Assembly: GCF_002310495.1 (NCBI RefSeq)
Contig: NZ_CP023344.1
Coordinates: 4,543,501-4,607,500, forward strand
DNA from: Nibricoccus aquaticus
Lineage (GTDB): Bacteria; Verrucomicrobiota; Verrucomicrobiia; Opitutales; Opitutaceae
Direction of reading: 5' to 3'
Length of the DNA: 64,000 bases
The translations under genes and the position numbers were made by a program. The notes beneath the pieces were generated by a model. That model saw only the letters and a list, made by a program, of their open reading frames with translations. It was not told the DNA's origin and ran no database searches. Positions 54,138-62,942 of this stretch are shown here, piece after piece (positions within the stretch are counted from its first letter, which is position 1; every line of letters starts with the position of its first letter).

Positions 54138-56171
54138 ATGTCCGGCCTGCACTTTTTGGATTTCCTCATCATCGGCGGTTATTTTGTCGTCATTATCGTC
54201 CTTGGAAAAATGGCCGTGAAGGAAGCCTCCACCGGTGAAGGTTTTTTTCTGGCGGGCCGGAAACTCGGCAAGGTCTATCAGTTCTTCCTGAACTTCGGTA
54301 ACTCTGCCGCCGCCAGCGACGCGGTCAGCACCGCGAGCATTGTCTATCAACAGGGCATTTCGGGCATCTGGATTGGATTTCAGATGATCTTCCTGAATCC
54401 CTACTACTGGTTCATGTATCCGTGGTATCGGCGTGTCAGGCTCACAACCACCGCGGATATTTTTAAGGATCGTCTCGGCAGCACGCGTCTCGCGGTCTTC
54501 TACGCCGCCTTCACAATCGTCTCCGCCGTCGCCGTGACCATGGCGTTTGGAAATCTGGTCTCGTACAAAATCTCGTCCGCCCTCGTCACCAAATCCGAGG
54601 AGTCATGGACACCCGCCGAGCGACAATCGGTCGCCGATTACCGCGAGCTCCGGCAGATGGAAACGCTCTCGGTCAAAGGCGAACTGCCCGAAGAGAGTCG
54701 CGGAAAACTGTCCGTGCTGCGCGAGCGGCAAGCACGTGGCGAACTCAGCAATTTCGTCACCGCACTCAAGCCCTGGCCTTTCTACATCATCTACACGCTT
54801 ACCATCGGCGCCTATATCGTGATGGGCGGCATGGCGGCCACCGCGTTTGCCGAGGCGTTTCAGGGAATTCTTATTGTCGTCTTCTCGGTCATCCTGATTC
54901 CCGCAGGAGTCGCTGCGGCGGGGGGCTGGGATCAACTCGGCCAGCGACTGCCTGCGGAGGCGCTGCAACTTTTCGGCTCAGGTGCCGGCCTTTCTCAATT
55001 CACCGGATGGACCATCGCCGCCGTTTTCCTCGCCACACTGATGCAGGCTCATGCGATGCCTGGCAATATGTCGATCGCCAGCTCGGCCAAGAACGAATTC
55101 GCCGCGCGCTTCGGAGCAGTCTCCGGCACCTTCGGCAAACGTCTCGTCACGATCACGTGGGCATTCTGCGGTTTGATCGCCATCGCGCTCTACTCCGGCA
55201 CCGACGCACTCGCCGATGCCGATATGGTCTGGGGCACGATGTCCCGCCAGTTACTCGGGCCCGGCCTGCTCGGCCTGATGTTCGCCGGCGTGATCGCCTC
55301 TAATATGTCGACGATCGCCGCCAAGGCCATGTCGGTTTCCGCGTTGTTCGCGCACAATATCTATCGTGGCTTCCGCCCAAATGCATCGGACAAAGATCTG
55401 GTGCGGGCCGGTCGCTGGACACTCGTCGTGGTGCTGCTGGTCGGCGTGGTTGTCTCCAGTCAGCTGTCGAATGTCTACACCGTGCTCCAATTCGCCATGA
55501 CCATCAACGTGCCCTTCGGCGCGGCACTCTTACTGATGTTCATCTGGCGCCGGGTGACTGTCGCCGCGGTCTGGACCGCCGTCGCGGGATCGGCGCTGAT
55601 CAATATCATCTTCCCGATGACGGCCCAGCACTTCTCCGGCATCACCACTGAACCATCACTGATCGTCCGCGTTGTGGACACAGAAGGCAGGCCCGTCCCG
55701 GTATACTTCGAATCCGTCGTCCGCTCGAATCCCGAAGATCACGACAGTCCGCTCGAGGGACGCGGCCGCCTCCACACCGAGCTGGTCCTTTTGAATGCCG
55801 TGGGCGTCGATGTGCAGGGACTTTCTTCCGGCGGACGTCTCGCCGGACGGTTCTTCGTGGATGCGCTGCTGCCCTTCGCGCTTATCCTCGTGACGTCTCT
55901 GATCACACGCAATCCTTCGCGTGAACGGGTCGATCAATTTTTCGGCAAAATGAAAACGCCGGTCGGCGACACACCGGAACTGGATGCAGCCGCCATGCTG
56001 GCCACTGAACGTGATCCCCACCGTTTTGACGACCGGAAGCTTTGGAGAAAATCTTCCTGGGAGTTCACACGCTGGGACCGAGTGGATACAATCGGTTTCC
56101 TCGTCAGCTGCGTAATCACGCTCGGGATCATCGGACTCCTTTGGGTCGTGGTGCACACGGTTTCGGCCTGA
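54138..56171 (+). CDS. Sodium:solute symporter family transporter (SSS)
   Basis: The 677-aa membrane protein begins HFLDFLIIGGYFVVIIVLGKMA and carries SSS signatures (FLAGRKLGKVYQFFLNFGNSAAASDAVS, YWFMYPWYRRVRLTTTADIFKDRLGS, MPGNMSIASSAKNEFAARFG), with about 13 hydrophobic segments. Two soluble insertions are unusual: a charged loop of about 50 residues near 150-205 and a periplasmic-looking domain at about 500-590 (SLIVRVVDTEGRPVPVYFES). It would import a sugar or organic acid with Na+. The alpha-glucuronidase-like gene follows 13 nt downstream, suggesting a uronate-containing substrate. Upstream 53851-54137 contains no gene. Confidence 0.88.
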   Translation: MSGLHFLDFLIIGGYFVVIIVLGKMAVKEASTGEGFFLAGRKLGKVYQFFLNFGNSAAASDAVSTASIVYQQGISGIWIGFQMIFLNPYYWFMYPWYRRVRLTTTADIFKDRLGSTRLAVFYAAFTIVSAVAVTMAFGNLVSYKISSALVTKSEESWTPAERQSVADYRELRQMETLSVKGELPEESRGKLSVLRERQARGELSNFVTALKPWPFYIIYTLTIGAYIVMGGMAATAFAEAFQGILIVVFSVILIPAGVAAAGGWDQLGQRLPAEALQLFGSGAGLSQFTGWTIAAVFLATLMQAHAMPGNMSIASSAKNEFAARFGAVSGTFGKRLVTITWAFCGLIAIALYSGTDALADADMVWGTMSRQLLGPGLLGLMFAGVIASNMSTIAAKAMSVSALFAHNIYRGFRPNASDKDLVRAGRWTLVVVLLVGVVVSSQLSNVYTVLQFAMTINVPFGAALLLMFIWRRVTVAAVWTAVAGSALINIIFPMTAQHFSGITTEPSLIVRVVDTEGRPVPVYFESVVRSNPEDHDSPLEGRGRLHTELVLLNAVGVDVQGLSSGGRLAGRFFVDALLPFALILVTSLITRNPSRERVDQFFGKMKTPVGDTPELDAAAMLATERDPHRFDDRKLWRKSSWEFTRWDRVDTIGFLVSCVITLGIIGLLWVVVHTVSA

Positions 56172-56184
56172 TCATCCCAGCGCC

Positions 56185-58269
56185 ATGATGCCGCTATCAG
56201 AAAAGGGCCCGCCGGAAATCACCTGGTCCATCATGCATCCGACTCAACCGGATGCCGCCTACATGCGCAGGATCATCGCCGAGGCCGCGCACTATCACGT
56301 GGATAGTTTCGAGATTTGCGGAGATGCCCACGGCGCCAGCGGCAATCTTGATGGGGCCATCTTTTTTCGCGACTACCCGGAAGCGGCCCGGCATGTGGAT
56401 CGCGCAGCCGTTGAGAAGAACATCCAGACGCTTCGTGAAGTCGCCGAACTCGCCCATCAGTCCAACCGTCCCGTCTATTACTGGCATCGCGAAGTCATGG
56501 TACCGCGGAAAATCGTGGAGACCATTAACGGCCTTCTCGATGAAGATGGCGAATTCAACCTCTTCGGCCAAGTCTATCACGATCTGCTGCGCTCCAAGTT
56601 GCGGGAGTTTTTTCAAAACGTCCCGGAAATGGACGGCGTCGTTCTGACGGTGACTGAATCGGACTACTCGGTTATTCATAACTCAAATCCCGAGCGATAC
56701 CCGCCAGCGCAGGTGATAAAAGCGATCATCACCACACTGGCCGATGAACTCAAACGCCTGAAACGCCGGTTCATCCTCCGCAGCTTCGGATCCATCGCCC
56801 AGGACTACGAAGACATCCTCGAAGGAGCGCGCCTGGCCGGGACCGATTTCGATTTTGAAATCGAAACGAAAATCACGCCTTACGATTTCAGTCCGTTTCT
56901 TCCGCTTAACCCTTACTTGAATAAGACCGGCTCATTCGCGCTGTCCGCCGAGTACGATTCCATCGGCGAATTTCTGGGCGCAGGCTATCTGCCTGCAGCG
57001 CATCCCGAGCGGGTGCTGGAATGCGTGGCGCACGCCACCCGCATGGGCGTGAGCCGGCATGTGATCCGGATCGATCGCATAGGACATCCGACATTTTCAT
57101 CCGCTCAAGCGATTCACCTGCTTGCGTTTGATCGGGCCATCCGTTTCCCGGACACAAAGCCCGATACGGTCTGGAAAGAATGGGCCGCAATCCACTGGCC
57201 CGCATGCGCCGAAAAGATGATCCGCTTGATGCAGCTCAGCATCGAGATGACCGGAAAGACGCACTTCATCGATGGGCACGTCATTTTCCACGCATTCCCC
57301 ATCGATGCCGGACTGAAGTGGATCAAGGCCTGCGGAATCCTCTCGGTGTTCACACCCGATATCGACCTCGGCATTCATCAGGGGATGTGGGGCATCCTGC
57401 CAAAGAAAACGCCCTCACGATCCGCTCTTCTTGCGGAAAAAGAATCCGCCGTGCGCATCGCCGATGAGTGCCTGCAAGGGCTGCGCGGCCTGCAGTCACT
57501 CCTCTCCCCCGACGAATATCGCACACTCGAAACAGCCTGGAAAAATGCCTCTGCGGTCACCCGGCTCGTCCGCAACTGGTGCCGGTGCATCTGTGCCTAT
57601 CTCGACGACCTGCAAGCACTGGGCCCGCACCATCCGAACCTCGACCGGGCGATTTTTGAAAGCAGGCAGGACTTCGAGCGCATCACAGGCACATCGCTGC
57701 CACTCAGCGCCACGGCCGAATCCAAAACCCAAAAGACTCCAGGTAACGAATACGGCGGCTACGATCACGGATGCGACAACATCGAAGACGCCTATGCCCA
57801 CCCGCTTTGGAAAATGATCCTGTCCCTGCCCGCCGAATATGCAGGCGAGCGCTCCGAAAGGCTTCGCTGGAATACTCTCCCCTCCCTGATCGACGCGGTC
57901 GTCTGCGGCGGCATCGCCGATGATCATCGCGTGCAGCGCTACATGCATGCGAGTCACGCCACGCTGATCGACGGCCGGCCCGCGAGGGCAGCGGGAAACC
58001 GCGTTTTCCCCAATGGATATATCCAATGCGAACTCCGCGCACCGGAATCATCCGATTGCGTGTTTATCGTCCGGGGAGATCCTGCCAAATCGAGGGGACT
58101 GCGCATCACGATAAACGGCCAGACCCAGAACGTGGAATACACAGCGGACGGCACCTATTCATGTCCGCTCCCCGCTGACGGGCGTAAAACAATCACCGTT
58201 CGTATTCAAAAAACAGGGGCCGACTATCCCTCGATCTACGGACTGGCCACAGCGTCAAAAGCCACGTGA
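56185..58269 (+). CDS. Alpha-glucuronidase-like (GH67-like) cytoplasmic glycoside hydrolase
   Basis: The 694-aa protein lacks a signal peptide. The central TIM-barrel resembles GH67/GH115-like folds: AHYHVDSFEICGDAHG, DGVVLTVTESDYSVIHN with acidic residues at a strand end, RRFILRSFGSIAQDYEDILEGARLAG and DFEIETKITPYDFSPFLPLNPYL. C-terminal helices and a small beta-domain (CELRAPESSDCVFIVRG, LPADGRKTITVRIQ) follow. GH67 removes 4-O-methylglucuronate from xylo-oligosaccharides, usually inside the cell after uptake, fitting the transporter 13 nt upstream. Similarity is by pattern only, and I cannot confirm catalytic residues. Confidence 0.6.
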   Translation: MMPLSEKGPPEITWSIMHPTQPDAAYMRRIIAEAAHYHVDSFEICGDAHGASGNLDGAIFFRDYPEAARHVDRAAVEKNIQTLREVAELAHQSNRPVYYWHREVMVPRKIVETINGLLDEDGEFNLFGQVYHDLLRSKLREFFQNVPEMDGVVLTVTESDYSVIHNSNPERYPPAQVIKAIITTLADELKRLKRRFILRSFGSIAQDYEDILEGARLAGTDFDFEIETKITPYDFSPFLPLNPYLNKTGSFALSAEYDSIGEFLGAGYLPAAHPERVLECVAHATRMGVSRHVIRIDRIGHPTFSSAQAIHLLAFDRAIRFPDTKPDTVWKEWAAIHWPACAEKMIRLMQLSIEMTGKTHFIDGHVIFHAFPIDAGLKWIKACGILSVFTPDIDLGIHQGMWGILPKKTPSRSALLAEKESAVRIADECLQGLRGLQSLLSPDEYRTLETAWKNASAVTRLVRNWCRCICAYLDDLQALGPHHPNLDRAIFESRQDFERITGTSLPLSATAESKTQKTPGNEYGGYDHGCDNIEDAYAHPLWKMILSLPAEYAGERSERLRWNTLPSLIDAVVCGGIADDHRVQRYMHASHATLIDGRPARAAGNRVFPNGYIQCELRAPESSDCVFIVRGDPAKSRGLRITINGQTQNVEYTADGTYSCPLPADGRKTITVRIQKTGADYPSIYGLATASKAT

Positions 58270-58320
58270 GCCATCCTGCGCCGAAAAATCGACGAGTCAG
58301 CCACCTCGCAATTCCCACTT

Positions 58321-59334
58321 ATGAAATCCCAGCTCTCACCCTTCACTTTTCTACGGGCCCGCGCTCTCGCTGTTCTCGCATGCGGCCTCATTTCAATTCC
58401 CGCGGCGATCGCACAGACCGACTTCTACGCAGCCTCGTCGAAAGCCAACAACAACGACCGCTGGAACAATGCCGACGCACCGCGCAAATGGACCTCGGAC
58501 GGAAAAACCTGGGTCGGCGCCAAGACAGGAAACGTCTATCACACCAACGGCTATCAGATCAAAGCGGGTAACATCGGCACCAGCGGTGGCGCAAAACCAG
58601 TGTCATCCAGCTTCAATGGCGCCAAACTCATCATCGACGGCTTCTCGTCTACCTCCGGCGTGAGCGCTGAAGGCGCGGGCGATGGAGAAATCGTTTTCGA
58701 CCTGAAAAGCGGCGGAGCCGTGGGACCGCGAGCAGGTGGATCCAAGAACGCCACCTTGGGCGGCTACCGCGCGGACATCGTCACCGCAGTCACTCTTGGA
58801 GCAGAAAAGCGCACACTGCGCGCCGCCGTGGGAGTGGCTGTCCTCGACGGCACACTCACGCTCAATGGAAATACCCGGTTCACCACCGGCAGTCTGAACG
58901 ACATGCGGTTCATCATCCGCTCGGCTGTCACCGGCAGCGGAAACATCGAGATCAATGGCGGCTCAAGCGGCAGCAAGATCGCGAACGGTTTCCTGACGTG
59001 GGAATTCAAAAATCTTTCCGGCTGGCGCGGCACCTCCATCGCCGTCGCCAACAAACACACGATCAGTTTTTCCAGCCCCACGGATTTCGCCCAGATCAAT
59101 CCAGCGGCCAGCCTGAGCTTCTCCTCCGCCGCGACCGGATTCATCAATCTCTCCGCAGACGTGTCGGTGGCCTCGGGTAAATTTTCGTTCGGCGATCACG
59201 TGCTCGAAGACGGCGTGTACACCGCCGATCAGTTAAATGAGCTTCACGTCAGCAAGTGGAACGGCTCTAAAGACTATCCTTTTGCGAGCGGCAAAAGCCG
59301 CTTGTTTGTCGGACGATCGATCAGCGCTCCTTGA
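58321..59334 (+). CDS. Exported stand-alone copy of the ~300-aa VYHTNGY module
   Basis: The 337-aa protein has a signal peptide (LAVLACGLISIPAAIAQ) and consists almost wholly of the module found twice in the DUF4838 protein and once in the pectate lyase: RWNNADAPRKWTSDGKTW, VYHTNGYQIKAGNIG, LIIDGFSST, GPRAGG, TLRAAVGVAVLDGTLTLNG, GSGNIEINGGSSGS, WEFKNLSGWRGTSIAVANKHTISF, and DGVYTADQLNELH. It lies 51 nt after the GH67-like gene. A role as surface binding protein or scaffold is a guess. Confidence 0.75.
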   Translation: MKSQLSPFTFLRARALAVLACGLISIPAAIAQTDFYAASSKANNNDRWNNADAPRKWTSDGKTWVGAKTGNVYHTNGYQIKAGNIGTSGGAKPVSSSFNGAKLIIDGFSSTSGVSAEGAGDGEIVFDLKSGGAVGPRAGGSKNATLGGYRADIVTAVTLGAEKRTLRAAVGVAVLDGTLTLNGNTRFTTGSLNDMRFIIRSAVTGSGNIEINGGSSGSKIANGFLTWEFKNLSGWRGTSIAVANKHTISFSSPTDFAQINPAASLSFSSAATGFINLSADVSVASGKFSFGDHVLEDGVYTADQLNELHVSKWNGSKDYPFASGKSRLFVGRSISAP

Positions 59335-59350
59335 GCGAATGACTCGCTCA
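59332..59350. terminator. Hairpin between convergent operons
   Basis: TGAGCGA/TCGCTCA, a 7-bp stem with a 5-nt loop, covers the stop of the module gene and the gap to the convergent unknown exported-protein gene. There is no T-run, so terminator function is uncertain. Confidence 0.4.
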
Positions 59351-59361
59351 TCAGCCGGAAA

Positions 59362-60180
59362 TCACGGTTTCGGCTGTGCGGGCGTTTCGACGGGAGCAGG
59401 AGGTTTTGGATCGTCAGGAATCACCACCACGTCACCCAGCCGCACCTCTGCCTTCCGGATTTTCGTAGGATCGATAAACTCCACGGACTTCGTCTCCTTC
59501 CCATAGAAGGGGCCGCCGCTCGTGACCAACGTCGCCATCACATCGTCCATCGAAACACCTGCAGACGGCAGACTGATTCGCGTGAACCAGAGCGGCTTTT
59601 TCTCCTTCTTAACCGCCGTGGCCGCGTCATAGGCACTGACGAAGAGAAAGAAGCGGTCCTCGACCGCCTCCTGCATCACCCTCGCCTGCTCTGAATTGAT
59701 CCAGCCATTCTGCGTAAATTTACTCCCGCCGACGATCATGAGCATCTGCTTCTTGTTATGCTCCGAAATTTCGACCCCGACATTTTCGTCTTCGTGAAAT
59801 CCCAGTTCCGTGGTCGCACCGGGATTCATCGTTCCCCACCACGCCGCCACGATGATCGTTGGCGGCGGCGTCTCCTTGGTGGCACGCAGATAGTGCCGTT
59901 TTTCCAACGCCTTCGCCAGCAATTGCTCGATCCGCTCGGGACTCGGCCGCTTTTCATTCGCGATCACTTCGCCAAGCTCTCGAAAACCACCCGGCTTGTA
60001 GTAGTAATAAACCGGCTTCTCCGCAGTAGGCTGCGTCAGCGCCTTTCCATCGGGCGTCACATCTGTGACCACCAGTGCGTCCGGCTCAAGTTCGCCGAGC
60101 AGCAAGGCTTTCAGATCCGCTCGTGAGACAACCGGCCAGTTCAGAAGCAAAACGCATCCCAGCAAAGTCAGTCGTTTCAT
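59362..60180 (-). CDS. Exported protein of unknown function, last gene of the sulfatase operon
   Basis: The start at 60180 (MKRLTLLGCVLLLNW) gives 272 aa with a signal peptide; the longer frame to 60270 lies inside the upstream gene. The body contains YYYYKPGGFRELGEVIANEKRPSPERIEQLLAKAL, TIIVAAWWGTMNPG and EDRFFLFVSAYDAATAV. A Pro-rich tail (PPAPVETPAQPKP) ends it. I do not recognise the family. It is 7 nt downstream of the esterase gene, so it belongs to the sulfatase-PhoD-esterase operon. Confidence 0.65.
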   Translation of the reverse strand: MKRLTLLGCVLLLNWPVVSRADLKALLLGELEPDALVVTDVTPDGKALTQPTAEKPVYYYYKPGGFRELGEVIANEKRPSPERIEQLLAKALEKRHYLRATKETPPPTIIVAAWWGTMNPGATTELGFHEDENVGVEISEHNKKQMLMIVGGSKFTQNGWINSEQARVMQEAVEDRFFLFVSAYDAATAVKKEKKPLWFTRISLPSAGVSMDDVMATLVTSGGPFYGKETKSVEFIDPTKIRKAEVRLGDVVVIPDDPKPPAPVETPAQPKP

Positions 60181-60187
60181 AAAAAGA

Positions 60188-61399
60188 TCAGGGCGTCTTT
60201 TGTGCGCCGAGGTTTCGGTCCAGCCAGTCAAACGCCTCCGCCTGCATGGCACGCGTGAATACATGGCCACCGTCCCAGCTCTTGGTGATCAACTGGTCTC
60301 CTGCCCCTTGCGAATCCCAGATCGCGTGCATCCTGGCATACGCGCGCTCCACGCCTTCTTGTGGAAAAAGATCATCGCTGCGTCCGTTGAAAAACAGCAT
60401 CGGCTTGGGACACGCCAGGCTGGCGACATCGGAATAATCGAGTTTGTCGAGCAGGCCGGGATGAACCGTGGTGAATGCCGAATGCGACTGAGTCTGATTG
60501 TTCGGCGGAGTCATCAGGCTTTCGACCGTCGTCATCCAGCAGATCGAAACCGAGGCGGAAATTCTGTCCGAAAGAGCGGCCACCTGCCAGGCACGATAAG
60601 CGCCCATGGACATTCCCACTGCCGCGACACGCTTGGGATCGATCTCCGGTTGCGCGGCGAGAAACTCTGCCGCCCGCAAATCCTCCCAGGCGATCAAACC
60701 GGCCAGCGACATGCCCAGGTGAAGCAGATTGGACGCAAGCTGGGCCTGCCCCGCGTAAGCTCCACCGCCACGATCCGACCAGTTGAGCGCGTCGGTCGAG
60801 AAGCAGACATAACCACGTTCTGCGAGTGCATCGCCGATGAAGACACCGTCGTACTCTTTCGCCACCAGCGCTTCCGCCGACGCCAGCTTTTCCGAGGGAA
60901 CTCCCCACGGCCGGATCACCTTCTCTTTTCCAATATCAAATTTTCCGCTGTGCGAGTGCAGCAAAAGCACGGCAGGGAACGGTCCTTTGCCTTTCGGCAC
61001 CGTCATGTAAGCCAGCACGTGGCTGTCGCCGGTCAGGTTAAAAATGATTTTTCGGACGACATAATTTCCGCGGTCTTCCTCGCCAACAATCACAGGCTCC
61101 CAAGCACCTGCGTCCGCGGGAGGTGCGAGCAGCCTGAGAATGACTTCTTTCCTAGCAGTTGTCCGCCATTGTTGAAAATCGGAGAAGCGGCCGCTCAACC
61201 AGGAAAGCGGATAGGCCGTCCGGGCTTTCACCGTTTGGTAGAAAACCGGCATCTGCTTCGTGACGCCGGAAGTCTGATACGCGCTTCCCGCGGCCGGCGC
61301 ATCGGACCCGCCGGCGACACTGAGGCCGCTCAGCAAACACGAAAGCCAGATCAGCCGCCGCAAAGCCCGGCGCGTTTCCGATTTGATAAGGAAAACCAT
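60188..61399 (-). CDS. Exported alpha/beta hydrolase (acetyl-xylan-esterase-like, abhydrolase_7-like)
   Basis: The 403-aa protein has a signal region (LIWLSCLLSGLSVAGG). A large alpha/beta-hydrolase domain follows: AYMTVPKGKGPFPAVLLLHSHSG (oxyanion region), GYVCFSTDALNWSDRGGG, RVAAVGMSMGAYRAW with the nucleophile Ser in GMSMG, CPKPMLFFNGRSDDLFP (Asp) and SWDGGHVF (His). Similar to large carbohydrate esterases that remove acetyl or feruloyl groups. The upstream phoD-like gene ends 19 nt before this start. Confidence 0.78.
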   Translation of the reverse strand: MVFLIKSETRRALRRLIWLSCLLSGLSVAGGSDAPAAGSAYQTSGVTKQMPVFYQTVKARTAYPLSWLSGRFSDFQQWRTTARKEVILRLLAPPADAGAWEPVIVGEEDRGNYVVRKIIFNLTGDSHVLAYMTVPKGKGPFPAVLLLHSHSGKFDIGKEKVIRPWGVPSEKLASAEALVAKEYDGVFIGDALAERGYVCFSTDALNWSDRGGGAYAGQAQLASNLLHLGMSLAGLIAWEDLRAAEFLAAQPEIDPKRVAAVGMSMGAYRAWQVAALSDRISASVSICWMTTVESLMTPPNNQTQSHSAFTTVHPGLLDKLDYSDVASLACPKPMLFFNGRSDDLFPQEGVERAYARMHAIWDSQGAGDQLITKSWDGGHVFTRAMQAEAFDWLDRNLGAQKTP

Positions 61400-61418
61400 G
61401 GACCGCTTGCTCCGGGCA

Positions 61419-62942
61419 TCACGGTGCGGTCAGCACGTCTTCATACTGAATCTTCCCATCGACATCATAATGGCGAAAGATCGCCCGTGCGCCTGATGCC
61501 GAAGGCTCGACCGTGACGGAGAGGAAGCCGCCCTTGATCCGAAGAAACCGGTGAGGCGCGGAACGATCGGCCTCACTGAAACCACTCGCGTGCGCATCGG
61601 AACTGGGGCCGGCAGAGTACTCACGAAGTCCGGTTTCGGGATCGACCGATGCGTACTGCCAGTGACGGTCGCCGCAGACGATGACCATGTTTTTCTGACT
61701 CGCGATGAACTGGCGCAGCTCGGCGCCCTCATGGGCAAAAGCCTTGTTCGAGTGGTTGTCGCCTTTCGTGTCCCTGTCCGGTCCTTCGATGGGCGTGGGG
61801 CTGATCAAAACACGGAAAGTGGCGTCCGAATTTTTCACCGTCTCATAAAACCACTTCTTTTGCTCAGCGCCCCAGATGGATTTCTCCGGTCCATCCGGCA
61901 TGTCGTTTGGACTGCGAAACTCGCGGCCTTCCACGAGCCAGATTTGCACATGCTTCCCCCAACGGATAGTCCGGTACGGCTTCTCGCCGATGGGAACTTG
62001 CTCGCGAAACAGAGCCAGCCCCTGGTCCCACGTCAGCTCACCGTAGACCTGCCCCATCCACGCATCGTCCTTCAACGTGTCGTGGTCGTCCTTCATGAAG
62101 TAGTTGGAGATCTCGCGGTGAAAAGCCCGCTGAAAGGGCAGCGCAAAGATGCGGTTCCACTTGAAACGGGCCAGCGCCACCGTGGTCGCGAGCGGACTTG
62201 GCTTGTCGTAGTATTCGAGATCTCCGGTGTGGATGAAAAAGTCCGGGTGCAATGCGCCCATCTGCGGATAGATCTTGTGCCCGTTTGCCGGGTCGTCGCG
62301 CCGCGCGTAGTCCTGGCAGTTGGCGACCGTGAAGGTGACTTTGGCGGAAGCCGCTGCATCGGGCGCGGTCTTGAACGAACCGTAAGCTGTGGCCGCGACT
62401 GTATCATTACCCGGCTGTCCTGCTTCAAAACGGTACCGATAGCGCGTGTCGGGTCGAAGATCGCGCAAGGCCACTTGATGCGTGAAGTCAGTCCCGGCCT
62501 CCACCTGTTTGATCGGTGTTTTCAGTGCATCCGCTTCGGTGCTCTCCGCAGGCCAGTAAGCAACGCGCACCCAGCCCGCTTTTCCGGGCACCGCTCCCTC
62601 CATCTCTTCAAGCGAGTGTCCCTGCAGTTGCGCCTCCTGCGAAACAGGCTCGCTGACCATCAGGGCATTCAGTTCGTAAGCGGTTTTGGAAGCGTCGCCA
62701 GGAGCCGCTGCTCTCGGCTCGCGTTTGATTTTCGGAAACGGAATTCCCGGAATCACTCGCTCGGGATCACGCGTCAGTCGCGTCCAAAGAATCGCCGTAG
62801 TCTGCGTGACCTCAGCGGCTTTGACGCCGTCGGCCATATGGATGTCCGCAGCATTCGCGAGTGAACCGCTGCCTGAAAAAGCCAGTGCGGCTGCCAACAG
62901 GCCGAGCCACGTTTTCGATCGCGAACGGAAGATTGTTTTCAT
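61419..62942 (-). CDS. phoD: Exported PhoD-like phosphodiesterase/phosphatase
   Basis: The ATG at 62942, overlapping the sulfatase stop by 4 nt, gives 507 aa with a signal region (LGLLAAALAFSGSGSLANAA). PhoD/metallophosphatase motifs are present: VANCQDY, FIHTGDLEYYD, MKDDHDTLKDDAW, ISPTPIEG and VICGDRHWQYA. An N-terminal Ig-like domain precedes them (TTAILWTRLTRDP, RDLRPDTRYRYRFEAGQ). The family hydrolyses phosphodiesters or alkylphosphates with Ca/Fe. In an operon with a sulfatase, it may instead serve to strip phosphate or related esters from a polysaccharide. Confidence 0.85.
   Translation of the reverse strand: MKTIFRSRSKTWLGLLAAALAFSGSGSLANAADIHMADGVKAAEVTQTTAILWTRLTRDPERVIPGIPFPKIKREPRAAAPGDASKTAYELNALMVSEPVSQEAQLQGHSLEEMEGAVPGKAGWVRVAYWPAESTEADALKTPIKQVEAGTDFTHQVALRDLRPDTRYRYRFEAGQPGNDTVAATAYGSFKTAPDAAASAKVTFTVANCQDYARRDDPANGHKIYPQMGALHPDFFIHTGDLEYYDKPSPLATTVALARFKWNRIFALPFQRAFHREISNYFMKDDHDTLKDDAWMGQVYGELTWDQGLALFREQVPIGEKPYRTIRWGKHVQIWLVEGREFRSPNDMPDGPEKSIWGAEQKKWFYETVKNSDATFRVLISPTPIEGPDRDTKGDNHSNKAFAHEGAELRQFIASQKNMVIVCGDRHWQYASVDPETGLREYSAGPSSDAHASGFSEADRSAPHRFLRIKGGFLSVTVEPSASGARAIFRHYDVDGKIQYEDVLTAP

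Noticed and set aside
60065-62864. Two long plus-strand frames (60065-61516, 61551-62864)
   Set aside because: Both are opposite convincing minus-strand genes (esterase, PhoD) with catalytic motifs and signal peptides.
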